From the NCBI GenBank assembly GCA_017449675.1, contig JAFTFG010000023.1, positions 1-62,608 of the forward strand: a DNA stretch of 62,608 nt, given 5' to 3'. This stretch comes from Prevotella sp. Its GTDB lineage: Bacteria > Bacteroidota > Bacteroidia > Bacteroidales > Bacteroidaceae. Made by a program: the position numbers and the translations under genes. Shown in pieces: positions 26,289 through 32,901 of this stretch (the first letter of the stretch is position 1; each line of letters opens with the position of its first letter). The notes below the pieces were generated by a model. The model did no database searches. It had not been told where the DNA came from and was given only the letters and a program-made list of their open reading frames with translations.

Positions 26289-26390
26289 AAGGCGGCACCT
26301 CCTGCCCTCGGAGGCGGCACCTCCTGCCCTCGAAGGCGGCACCTCCAGGGGGCGAAGGTGCCGCCTTCGCCCCCCGGAGCCCTAGGCTCC
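26289..26390. repeat. G/C-rich 22-base repeats and hairpins left of the four-helix-bundle gene
   Basis: About two and a half copies of a unit containing GGCGGCACCTCCTGCCCTC are followed by a perfect 14-bp hairpin (26331-26344 with 26356-26369) and the palindrome GGAGCCCTAGGCTCC (26376-26390). Frames through it are fortuitous. Confidence 0.85.
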
Positions 26391-26500
26391 CTCGAAATCT
26401 CGAAGGTCGGGATATCGTTTCCCTCGAGATCTCGAAGGTCGTTATATCGTTATCTCGATATATCGATATATCGATATCGCGATACACGAAGGCGGCGAGA
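26389..26500. repeat. Palindrome-rich direct repeat, left copy
   Basis: About 110 bases of TCGA/GATATC/CTCGAG-type palindromes that recur almost unchanged at 27493-27604. The two copies bracket the four-helix-bundle gene in the same orientation. Confidence 0.9.
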
Positions 26501-26605
26501 TTCCGAAGGCGCCGAGATCACGAAGGCGCCGAGATCACGAAGGCGCCGAGATCACGAAGGCGCCGAGATCACGAAGGCGCCGAGATCACGAAGGCGGGCG
26601 AGATT
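26487..26605. repeat. 17-base tandem repeat array
   Basis: Five perfect tandem copies of CGAAGGCGCCGAGATCA at 26504-26588, with a degenerate copy on each side (26487-26503 and 26589-26607). Each unit has the palindrome GGCGCC. There is no spacer, so it is not a CRISPR array. Confidence 0.95.
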
Positions 26606-26618
26606 TCGGAGGAAAAAT

Positions 26619-26649
26619 TTTGCCAATCAAAATTTTTCCCTTAACTTTG
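26619..26649 (+). promoter_or_regulatory. Promoter of the four-helix-bundle gene
   Basis: TTTG at 26619-26622, 19 bases, then TAACTTTG at 26642-26649: a consensus Bacteroidota promoter immediately after the repeat array. The gene therefore has its own promoter and is independent of vapE. Confidence 0.8.
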
Positions 26650-26712
26650 CATCATGATTCATCAGCATTGGTGATTCTTCAAAATAGTATTAACATAAAA
26701 TTTTATCAACTA

Positions 26713-27456
26713 ATGATTGACATCAACAATTTCGGGTATTACTGGCTGGACACATGGATCCTTGCCAACGTTATTCAACTTTCAACACAGGACTTCTGCA
26801 ACAAGTACCTCAACCGCAACAATGATCCATGCGGACGACAGTTCGACCAGATGACGCAGGCGGCACGCTCCGTTCCTGCCAATATTGCGGAAGGCAGTTC
26901 TAGGCATGCCACCTCCAGAGAGACGGAGATGAAACTCACCGACGTAGCCCGTGCTAGTCTGGCGGAACTGGCTAACGACTATCTCAACTGGATGCTGCTG
27001 CGTGAACGCATCCCCTGGTCGGTCAACGCCCCAGAATACCAGGCAGTACATCAGGTGGCCCTGGACCGCCCTACCTACAAAGACGATATCCAGCATCTGA
27101 GTAGTATCCATATCCTGACACAGAGACATAAGTTTGACACCTGGCTCAACGGCGACGACTCCCTGTTGGCTGCCAACTGCCTGCTGGTGCTTTGCAACCG
27201 CCTGATCCTGATGCTGGGGAGACAAATAGAGCGACAACTGAAGACGTTCACGGTGGAAGGCGGCTTCACGGAAGGACTGACGGCGGAGCGCCTTGCCTAT
27301 CGCACCCAACAGAGTGTGGAGGCAAACGCACCCTTATGTCCCAAATGTGGGAAACCCATGATCAAGCGCATGGCGAAAAAGGGTATCCATTCCGGAAGGG
27401 AATTCTGGAGTTGCAGCACCTATCCGCAATGCAATGGAACCAGGCCCTCGGAATAA
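26713..27456 (+). CDS. Four-helix-bundle protein fused to a topoisomerase-type zinc ribbon
   Basis: 247 residues; the start at 26713 is 64 bases after a consensus promoter. The N-terminal part (about 10-190) has the four-helix-bundle/23S rRNA-intervening-sequence-protein pattern (R-S-V-P-A-N-I-A-E-G, then L-A-E-L-x-N-D-Y-L-N-W). The C-terminus (about 208-243) is a zf-C4_Topoisom ribbon with C-P-K-C and S-C-S-T-Y-P-Q-C. I recall this arrangement as the four-helix-bundle suffix type. Intervening-sequence proteins are encoded inside inserted sequences, and this gene is likewise bracketed by long direct repeats, so it may be the protein of a mobile repeat unit. It interrupts the vapE cassette between DUF4248 and the HU-like gene. 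The biochemical role is unknown; nucleic-acid binding is likely from the ribbon. Confidence 0.8.
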   Translation: MIDINNFGYYWLDTWILANVIQLSTQDFCNKYLNRNNDPCGRQFDQMTQAARSVPANIAEGSSRHATSRETEMKLTDVARASLAELANDYLNWMLLRERIPWSVNAPEYQAVHQVALDRPTYKDDIQHLSSIHILTQRHKFDTWLNGDDSLLAANCLLVLCNRLILMLGRQIERQLKTFTVEGGFTEGLTAERLAYRTQQSVEANAPLCPKCGKPMIKRMAKKGIHSGREFWSCSTYPQCNGTRPSE

Positions 27457-27475
27457 CCCCTCGGAATCCCGACAC

Positions 27476-27630
27476 CCCTCGAAATCTCGTTTCCCTCGAA
27501 ATCTCGAAGGTCGGGATATCGTTTCCCTCGAGATCTCGAAGGTCGTTATATCGTTATCTCGATATATCGATATATCGATATCGCGATATACGAAGGCGCC
27601 GAGATCACGAGAGAAACGAGATTTCGAGGG
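27476..27630. repeat. 155-base inverted repeat, right side of the four-helix-bundle unit
   Basis: The 18-base arm CCCTCGAAATCTCGTTTC (27476-27493) is perfectly complementary to 27613-27630. The loop contains the right copy of the palindrome-rich direct repeat (27493-27604), so the segment can fold into one long hairpin or cruciform. Confidence 0.9.
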
Positions 27631-27709
27631 CGGGCGAGATTTCGAAGGCACCGAGATCACGAGAGAAACGAGATTTCGAAGGCGGGCGAGATCACGAAGG
27701 GCACAGCGG
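27631..27709. repeat. Degenerate GCGGGCGAGAT/GAGATCACGA repeats
   Basis: Variants of the 17-base unit and of the GAGAAACGAGATTTCGA arm continue to about 27709. The remaining gap to 27785 carries the HU-like promoter. Confidence 0.75.
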
Positions 27710-27725
27710 GGAATTTTGTTTTTTG

Positions 27726-27733
27726 TATCTTTG
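27726..27733 (+). promoter_or_regulatory. -7 element of the HU-like gene
   Basis: TATCTTTG followed by GCAGC, 52 bases before the start codon, right after the repeat block. Same form as the one before vapE. Confidence 0.6.
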
Positions 27734-27785
27734 CAGCGGATATCCAAAACAACATTAGTATTCACCATTTAAAACACACAAAAGT

Positions 27786-28309
27786 ATGGCAACAAACAAA
27801 ATTGCACTGAAGATCAATTACCGTAAGAACACCAACATGCACTCCGCCAGTTACGGCAAATACTACCCGGAGGTGGACGGAAGCGAGACACTGTCGCTGC
27901 GAGGACTCTCCGAGCACATCAAGAACCACGGCAGCATCTACACCCGTGACATCATCGAGGGCGTGCTCATCAAGATGTCGGAGTGTATCCCCGAACTCGT
28001 CGCACAGGGCATCGGCGTGAAACTCGACGGCCTCGGTAAGTTCTACCCCACCGCCAAGTCGGTGAGAGGCGGCGTGGCAGAGGCCGACCTCAAGGGTGTC
28101 AACTCCAACGACATCGTGAAGGGCATCCACATCCGTTTCCTGCCGACAGTCAGTCACTCGACAACATCACCAGCACGGAGTTCAAGAAGAAATGCTTCCT
28201 GGAGTCGGCACATATCGTGGAGACCACGAAGGTGGGCAAAAAACATGTCAGTACGAAGACCCCGATTGCCGACTGGTTGGTGGCGCATGAGACACAGGTC
28301 AACCCCTAA
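27786..28309 (+). pseudogene. HU-like DNA-binding protein of the vapE cassette, interrupted by a -1 frameshift
   Basis: Frame 1 from 27786 encodes about 120 residues of the HU-related (HU-CCDC81/TIGR01201-type) fold: Y-Y-P-E-V near 26, I-x-E-G-V-L near 58, then G-V-K-L-D-G-L-G-K-F and I-H-I-R-F-L-P. At 28143-28145 the family-like sequence jumps to the -1 frame (GAC at 28145), which continues D-S-Q-S-L-D-N-I and ends T-Q-V-N-P at the TAA of 28307-28309. Frame 1 instead runs into an arginine/serine-rich tail to 28325 that is not family-like. Restoring one base gives a normal-looking protein of about 175 residues. No canonical slippery heptamer is present, so a recent one-base deletion or a sequencing error is more likely than programmed frameshifting. 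Confidence 0.75.
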
Positions 28310-28332
28310 TCATCTAATACCATGAAAACACC

Positions 28333-28425
28333 ATGAAGAAAGAGTTAATCAAGAAGATCATCCAGATTGTGATCACCATCCTGACGGCAGTCAGTTCGAC
28401 CCTGGTGGTACAGTCGTGTTGCTAA
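28333..28425 (+). CDS. Smalltalk-type micropeptide (30 aa)
   Basis: A 30-residue peptide: a lysine-rich start (M-K-K-E-L-I-K-K), a single hydrophobic helix (I-I-Q-I-V-I-T-I-L-T-A-V), then S-S-T-L-V-V-Q-S-C-C. This is the pattern of the Bacteroidota smalltalk protein family, which is very often found between an HU-like gene and a cell-wall hydrolase gene, as here. The final V-Q-S-C could act as a lipobox, making it a tiny lipoprotein; otherwise it is an inner-membrane peptide. A holin- or spanin-like role with the next gene is inference only. A four-codon frame (28322-28336) ends over this start codon. The P5 gene starts 4 bases after its stop. Confidence 0.75.
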   Translation: MKKELIKKIIQIVITILTAVSSTLVVQSCC

Positions 28426-28429
28426 GATC

Positions 28430-28870
28430 ATGAAAGACACCAAGACAGCAAGGGGGTTGCGTAACAACAACCCCCTTAATATCATCAAGAGCAAGTATCA
28501 GATATGGCTGGGACAGACCAACATCGGCGGCGACACCCGTTTCTGTCAGTTTTCCTCCATGCAGTACGGATTCCGGGCGGCCCTCAAACTGCTACGGACC
28601 TACTACACGAAATATGGTTGCATCACCATCCGGCAGATCATCAACCGGTGGGCACCGCAGTCGGAGAACAACACCCAAGCATATATCCGGGCGGTGAGCA
28701 GGTATACGCACCTGGATGATGACACCCCGCTGCCTCCCATGAAGGAGGAAACGAAGACCGTCTGGTGTGACCTCGTACTGGCGATGGCCACTGTGGAGTG
28801 CGGACTGACTGTCGATGACAGCGAGACCCTCCGCATCTCACTCAGCAAAGCCTGGAATACGCTGTATTAA
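28430..28870 (+). CDS. P5-like phage lysozyme (structural protein P5 family)
   Basis: 146 residues. It begins with R-G-L-R-N-N-N-P-L-N-I, the signature of phage structural protein P5/lytic-transglycosylase-like muramidases, followed by F-x-x-x-x-Y-G-F-R-A-A, Y-x-x-x-Y-G-C-I-T-I-R-Q-I-I-N-R-W-A-P, N-x-T-Q-A-Y-I and an L-A-M-A-T-V-E-C-G end segment. It should cut peptidoglycan. There is no signal peptide, as is usual for endolysins that rely on a holin. In most vapE cassettes this slot is filled by an amidase or this lysozyme. It is only 4 bases after the smalltalk gene, and a strong terminator follows. Confidence 0.8.
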   Translation: MKDTKTARGLRNNNPLNIIKSKYQIWLGQTNIGGDTRFCQFSSMQYGFRAALKLLRTYYTKYGCITIRQIINRWAPQSENNTQAYIRAVSRYTHLDDDTPLPPMKEETKTVWCDLVLAMATVECGLTVDDSETLRISLSKAWNTLY

Positions 28871-28907
28871 AAGGGCAGGGAATCTATGATGGATTCCCTG
28901 CCCTTAA
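28870..28907 (+). terminator. Terminator of the vapE cassette
   Basis: AAGGGCAGGGAATC and GATTCCCTGCCCTT form a near-perfect 14-bp stem around a short loop, straight after the lysozyme stop codon. The downstream T run is weak. Confidence 0.75.
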
Positions 28908-28971
28908 CAATTAATCGTTAAACAGATTTAATTTTTGCAACAATCAGTCATCATAGCGTGACACAATTGAA

Positions 28972-29088
28972 GGAAAATGTGTAACTTTGCACCAAAAGTC
29001 GGTAGGAAAATGTGTGACTTCGCATCAAAAGTCGGTATAAAAATGTGCGAGTCTCATCAAAAAGTCGGTAGGAAAACGTGCAATTATG
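28972..29088 (+). repeat. 33-base tandem repeats carrying the ATPase promoter and start codon
   Basis: Three full units of 33 bases (28972-29004, 29005-29037, 29038-29070), each ending in AAAGTCGGTA, are followed by a partial fourth. Unit 1 holds TAACTTTG (28982-28989), an exact -7 element. In unit 4 the matching position is CAATTATG, which supplies the ATG at 29086. Confidence 0.9.
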
Positions 29089-30423
29089 TATCAGCGCAAG
29101 ATTGAAAAAGTTCTCCATTCATGGTTGAAAGACCCTTCACATAAACCTCTTGTGGTGAAGGGAGTCCGTCAGTGTGGCAAAACGAGTAGTGTGGTGGATT
29201 TCGCCCGTAAGCATTTTAAAAATGTAGTCTATCTGGATTTTCGAGAGCATCCTGACTATAAAAAGTTCTTTACTCCCAATTTAGAGGTGGATGCCATCGT
29301 TATGCGTATCACAGCAGCCATGCCTAACGTTGAGATAGAGACTGGTGAGACCTGTTTCGTCTTCGACGAGATACAGGATTGTCCACGTGCCAGAGGTTCA
29401 TTGAAGTACTTCCATCTGGATGGTCGTTATGAAGTGATATGTACAGGCTCTTTGCTTGGTGTGAATGGATATAAGACACCTGAAGAGAAGAATGAGGAAG
29501 AAGAAGCCTCTATCCCTGTGGGGTTTGAGGATATCGTTGACATGTATCCGATGGACTTTGAGGAATGGTTGTGTGCCAATGGCATCAAAGAGACACACTT
29601 TGAATATCTGAGGAAATGCCTGAAAAGTGAAACTCCCGTTGACGAGGCATTGCACGACCGTTTTCGTGAACTGCTCCACCAATACATCGTGGTGGGTGGT
29701 ATGCCTGAGGTTGTCACTACTTTCCTTGAAACAAAACAAATAGGCAAGGTGCTCACCGTACAAAGGCGCATTGTAGACGAGTATAAATCAGACATGGTGA
29801 AATATGCCCCTGCCGCCGATAAATCACGGATACGAGAGTGCTTTGAGTCCATACCGACGCAACTGGCCCGTGAGTATAAGAAATTCAACTACACTGTAGT
29901 CCGCCCAGGAGGAAGAGGGCGTGACTATGCAGGAAGTTTGCAGTGGATTGAAGATGCAGGTATCATTCGCCGCTGCTACAATACGGAAATAACAGAGTTA
30001 CCGCTCGACGGACACCGTATACAGAATGAGTTTAAGGTATATATGACCGACATTGGCTTGCTTGTCTCGATGTTGGAAGAAGGCACTCAGTCAAATATCC
30101 TGCAAGGCGATCTACTCAGTTACAAAGGTGCTATCATAGAGAACCTACTAGCCGACATCTTTGGCAAGATGGGACGCAAATTGTATTATTTTCATAAAGA
30201 CAGTGGCCTGGAACTCGACTTTCTCATACGCTATAAAGGAAAATGCACACCAGTGGAATGCAAGTCCACCACAGGCAATGCCAAATCCATGCGTACGGTG
30301 CTGAATCACCCGGAAAAGTATCACGTCACCGCTGCCCTGAAATTAGGTGACTACAACATCGGAAGGCAGGGAGAACTATTGACCATGCCAATGTATATGG
30401 CTTTCTTACTGACGGAGGTATGA
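29086..30423 (+). CDS. AAA_14/DUF4143 ATPase with PD-(D/E)xK-like C-terminus
   Basis: 445 residues. Walker A is V-K-G-V-R-Q-C-G-K-T-S (about 24-34) and Walker B F-V-F-D-E-I-Q-D (about 93-100), with the sensor C-T-G-S-L-L near 118. The C-terminal DUF4143 domain ends in L-E-L-D-F-L-I-R-Y ... P-V-E-C-K-S, the archetype of the PD-(D/E)xK nuclease fold. Such ATPases are numerous in Bacteroidota, often patchily distributed, and their job is not established; links to DNA mobility or defence are suggested. It stands alone, after a tandem-repeat promoter and before a terminator it shares with the convergent micropeptide gene. Confidence 0.88.
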   Translation: MYQRKIEKVLHSWLKDPSHKPLVVKGVRQCGKTSSVVDFARKHFKNVVYLDFREHPDYKKFFTPNLEVDAIVMRITAAMPNVEIETGETCFVFDEIQDCPRARGSLKYFHLDGRYEVICTGSLLGVNGYKTPEEKNEEEEASIPVGFEDIVDMYPMDFEEWLCANGIKETHFEYLRKCLKSETPVDEALHDRFRELLHQYIVVGGMPEVVTTFLETKQIGKVLTVQRRIVDEYKSDMVKYAPAADKSRIRECFESIPTQLAREYKKFNYTVVRPGGRGRDYAGSLQWIEDAGIIRRCYNTEITELPLDGHRIQNEFKVYMTDIGLLVSMLEEGTQSNILQGDLLSYKGAIIENLLADIFGKMGRKLYYFHKDSGLELDFLIRYKGKCTPVECKSTTGNAKSMRTVLNHPEKYHVTAALKLGDYNIGRQGELLTMPMYMAFLLTEV

Positions 30424-30433
30424 TAAACCATTG

Positions 30434-30474
30434 AAAAAGAGGCAGGTTGTCTAGTTGCAACCTGCCTCTTTTAT
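30434..30474. terminator. Bidirectional terminator between the ATPase and micropeptide 2
   Basis: AAAGAGGCAGGTTG and CAACCTGCCTCTTT form a perfect 14-bp stem with A and T runs on the two sides, between convergent genes. Confidence 0.9.
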
Positions 30475-30615
30475 TTACCACTCGTCATCCGATTCTCGGC
30501 CCAGTGCGTCATTATTATCTTGAGAGCCTCCAAGTCCAAGACTTGCTGCCAACATCTGACGGGGAGCAATCATTACGATCTTTGTCTCAGGCTGGATATA
30601 TTGTTTCTTTATCAT
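30475..30615 (-). CDS. Micropeptide 2 (46 aa), paralogue of micropeptide 1
   Basis: 46 residues, with its first 25 identical to micropeptide 1 (M-I-K-K-Q-Y-I-Q-P-E-T ... M-L-A-A-S), then a shortened glycine stretch, Q-D-N-N-D-A-L-G-R-E, and S-D-D-E-W at the end. It has the same strong AGGAGG ribosome-binding site and the same 15-base spacing after the stop codon of the upstream secreted protein (30631-31854). It is too short for usual gene callers. The shared middle motif D-N-x-x-A-L-G-R-E with the other two copies suggests selection on the peptide itself rather than only on the DNA. Function unknown. Confidence 0.72.
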   Translation of the reverse strand: MIKKQYIQPETKIVMIAPRQMLAASLGLGGSQDNNDALGRESDDEW

Positions 30616-30789
30616 AACTGTGTCCTCCTTTTATTTAAGTATGACTTTCTTACCATTCACGATATAGAGACCCTTGGTGGGATGTGCCACACGCTGGCCG
30701 TTGAGGTTATAGTATACATTATCTATAATGGTCTTCTGACCTTCTACGACACTGATACCCGTTGCTCCGCCTCCGCCAATGCTGAGTTC
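30498..30789. repeat. Near-identical direct repeat, copy 2
   Basis: Matches 21917-22211 with few differences, in the same orientation. Together the copies bracket the vapE cassette and the ATPase gene. Recombination between them would remove about 8.6 kb. Confidence 0.85.
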
Positions 30790-31854
30790 CAACATTCTAG
30801 ATGCTCCAGCATCAATTGTTGTACGCAAATAAGATTTGTTGGCAGCCAAGTTACCAGAACCCGTCGACTTCTTGAATCCCGTTGTTGAGAGCGTGTAATT
30901 GTAATTCGTACCATTAGTGGCAGGCAATGCATATGAGCCTATATTTGCAATAAGTTTATTGCTGGCTGCATTTGTTTTATCGGCCTCAGTTATATCTGAT
31001 TCTCTGATATTCTTCATTGTAATAGTCTCTGATGTTGGTGTTGTACCAATCAGAACAACTCCAGTATTTGCGGGTATATGGTCTATTTTCTTTAACGTAG
31101 CACTGGTTGATGATACTTCAGAAACCACGTAGGCTGTATACCCCGTGGGAACCCTATAGTTACAAGCAGACGAAAAAGTAGCATAGCCTTCAGTTACACT
31201 AACACTAATGTCATGCTGACTTAAATCAGTTGCATCTTTTGTAGGTACGAATTTTACGCCATATAGAGTCCAATCGGTTTCCTCACATCCTATGAAATAG
31301 CGCTTATTCGCAGTTACATCACAAGAAAGTAGTATCCAGTCAGATGTAGTGCGTGAGGCGGTTGTCTTTGAGGTGGCACCTTCATAAATCGTAACCGTCT
31401 TACTGGCTGACTTTGTGTTTACAAGTACATACAACTTTCCTGCTACGATAGGTTTAACACCTGCTAGCATATACTGAGATGTATTGTCTATAGTCACGTC
31501 TTGGGAAGCACGTGAGGCTGCATTGAATTTCAATCCTACATATTCGCCTTTTGTGAACGGGGTTACCCCTCCTACTTCTGGTGCAGTAGCATTAGGCATG
31601 CTTACTGATGCTGTGGCTGTAATAGACCTAATTCTATCCGCATTAGCATCACCTACACAGAAATACAACTTGTCATAGATGTATAACTGTCCCTGAGTAC
31701 CTTCTGTCGTTGTAATGGTCGACACTGTGGCCTCCTCATAAAACTGATTAAAAAGCCATGTTGTTGTTGCTCTCGGCTGTAATTCTTCCGCCCATGCCCC
31801 CATTGGCAGCAGGGCCAAAGCACTAAGTGTTAGTTTAAGTAATTTTGTTTTCAT
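30631..31854 (-). CDS. Secreted modular protein, paralogue of 22053-23294
   Basis: 407 residues with the same signal peptide type (M-K-T-K-L-L-K-L ... G-A-W-A). Domain 1 runs from T-T-T-W-L-F-N-Q-F near 30 to L-Y-G-V-K-F-V-P-T near 210. Domain 2 begins G-Y-A-T-F-S and contains I-P-A-N-T-G-V-V-L-I-G and A-N-K-S-Y-L-R-T-T. The tail is the same Y-Y-N-L-N-G-Q-R-V ... K-K-V-I-L-K. The ends are nearly identical to the protein at 22053 while domain 1 is strongly diverged, a pattern of diversified binding faces on a constant chassis. No catalytic motif. It is followed by micropeptide 2 in the same transcript. Confidence 0.75.
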   Translation of the reverse strand: MKTKLLKLTLSALALLPMGAWAEELQPRATTTWLFNQFYEEATVSTITTTEGTQGQLYIYDKLYFCVGDANADRIRSITATASVSMPNATAPEVGGVTPFTKGEYVGLKFNAASRASQDVTIDNTSQYMLAGVKPIVAGKLYVLVNTKSASKTVTIYEGATSKTTASRTTSDWILLSCDVTANKRYFIGCEETDWTLYGVKFVPTKDATDLSQHDISVSVTEGYATFSSACNYRVPTGYTAYVVSEVSSTSATLKKIDHIPANTGVVLIGTTPTSETITMKNIRESDITEADKTNAASNKLIANIGSYALPATNGTNYNYTLSTTGFKKSTGSGNLAANKSYLRTTIDAGASRMLELSIGGGGATGISVVEGQKTIIDNVYYNLNGQRVAHPTKGLYIVNGKKVILK

Positions 31855-31950
31855 TGTTGTTTAAGTTTTAGTATGATTTATTATTGTCTCCTTTTGGTCA
31901 CCGTCATCTACCTCACCGGACGAGGTGGGTGAATTGTTGCTGCAAAGATA
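31855..31950 (-). promoter_or_regulatory. Promoter and leader of the secreted protein plus micropeptide 2 unit
   Basis: The minus strand reads TATCTTTG at 31943-31950, an exact -7 element about 90 bases before the start codon. The leader holds a small hairpin (ACCTC with GAGGT around 31909-31928). The rest of the gap up to 32124 shows nothing else. Confidence 0.6.
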
Positions 31951-32124
31951 CATTAATATATTAGGGACAATTTAGTAGAATCGTCCGTTTAGGTTACATA
32001 ACGTACAAAATGCCTGAAAAGCCGAAGGGTGAGGTAGGAAAATGAAATCAATTACTCATAATATAGTAAATATGTATCTGTTGGACTTCATTCTAAGGTT
32101 AGATACAACTTTTGAGGCAAAACA

Positions 32125-32156
32125 TTTGGCAATTTGCCGAAATTGTTATACCTTTG
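32125..32156 (+). promoter_or_regulatory. Promoter of the AbiE-type toxin-antitoxin operon
   Basis: TTTG at 32125-32128, exactly 20 bases, then TACCTTTG at 32149-32156. It places the start of transcription just before the ATG at 32179 and rules out the earlier in-frame TTG at 32134. Confidence 0.85.
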
Positions 32157-32178
32157 TCCTCAAACTTACGTTAGCATT

Positions 32179-32901
32179 ATGACGATAGTAGAGCAGATAT
32201 TAGATTATGCATCAATGCAAAGGCAGCCATTCCGCAGACGCGACCTGATGCAGGTCTTGGGTATAAACAATGTATCCGAAGCCTCTGCTCATGTGCTGTT
32301 AACTCGGCTTGTGGAGCAGGGACTCTTGGTTAAGGTTGGCTACGGTATGTATGCCTTTCCTGAAAAAGGCAAACAGCCATTTGTCTATAAACCTTCAGAA
32401 GAAGAACAGACTATTGCCAAGTTGATAAGGAAGAAGTTTCCTTTTGCAGATTTCTGTATCTGGAGGCCTTCTGCATTAGTTCCCTATATGCAGCATATTC
32501 CAGCATTAGGCATGACATTTGTCGATGTTGAGCGCATAGCCATGGAATCAGTCTTTTTCTTCTTGCAAGGACAATTCCCTGCCTTGTCAATTCTGCTGAA
32601 TCCAACAGCGCAGGAGTGTGAACGCTATATTACGACCGAAAAAATCCTAATTGTCCGTGCTTTAGTTAATGAGGCACCAATAACAGAAGTGGCAGGAACA
32701 CCTGTTCCTACGCTAGAAAAGATTCTCGTGGATGTTACTGGCGACCGGGAACTGAATTTCGCCCAAGGCTCGGAACTCTACACGATTTACGAGAATGCAT
32801 TTAGTATGAACAATGTGAATAAGGGCCGTCTGCTCCGATATGCTGCACGGCGCAACCGAAAAGAATTTGTACAACGAATCATTAAAACTCAGAACTTATG
32901 A
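32179..32901 (+). CDS. AbiEi-like antitoxin / transcriptional regulator (DUF6577-type)
   Basis: 240 residues. The N-terminal winged helix-turn-helix (about 5-60: R-R-D-L-M-Q-V-L-G, then A-S-A-H-V-L-L-T-R-L-V-E-Q-G-L-L-V-K-V-G-Y-G-M-Y) is followed by a larger mixed domain with P-T-L-E-K-I-L-V-D near 180. This is the layout of AbiEi antitoxins, which repress their own promoter and neutralise the nucleotidyltransferase toxin encoded next. The stop overlaps the toxin start as ATGA (32898-32901), so the two are translationally coupled. The consensus promoter upstream is the likely autoregulated site. It may act in phage defence by abortive infection, as known for AbiE in lactococci; here that is inference. 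Confidence 0.8.
   Translation: MTIVEQILDYASMQRQPFRRRDLMQVLGINNVSEASAHVLLTRLVEQGLLVKVGYGMYAFPEKGKQPFVYKPSEEEQTIAKLIRKKFPFADFCIWRPSALVPYMQHIPALGMTFVDVERIAMESVFFFLQGQFPALSILLNPTAQECERYITTEKILIVRALVNEAPITEVAGTPVPTLEKILVDVTGDRELNFAQGSELYTIYENAFSMNNVNKGRLLRYAARRNRKEFVQRIIKTQNL

Noticed and set aside
26487-26605. Possible CRISPR array
   Set aside because: The 17-base units are contiguous with no unique spacers and no cas genes are nearby.
26358-26657. Open frames through the palindromic and 17-base repeats
   Set aside because: The residues simply repeat with the DNA unit (K-A-P-R-S-R-R); no start signal or family.
28143-28150. Programmed -1 ribosomal frameshift in the HU-like gene
   Set aside because: No slippery heptamer or clear downstream stem; a one-base deletion or sequencing error is simpler.
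28972-29070. Possible CRISPR or attachment-site array before the ATPase
   Set aside because: Units are contiguous 33-base tandem repeats with drifted copies and no integrase is present; better explained as a repeated promoter segment.
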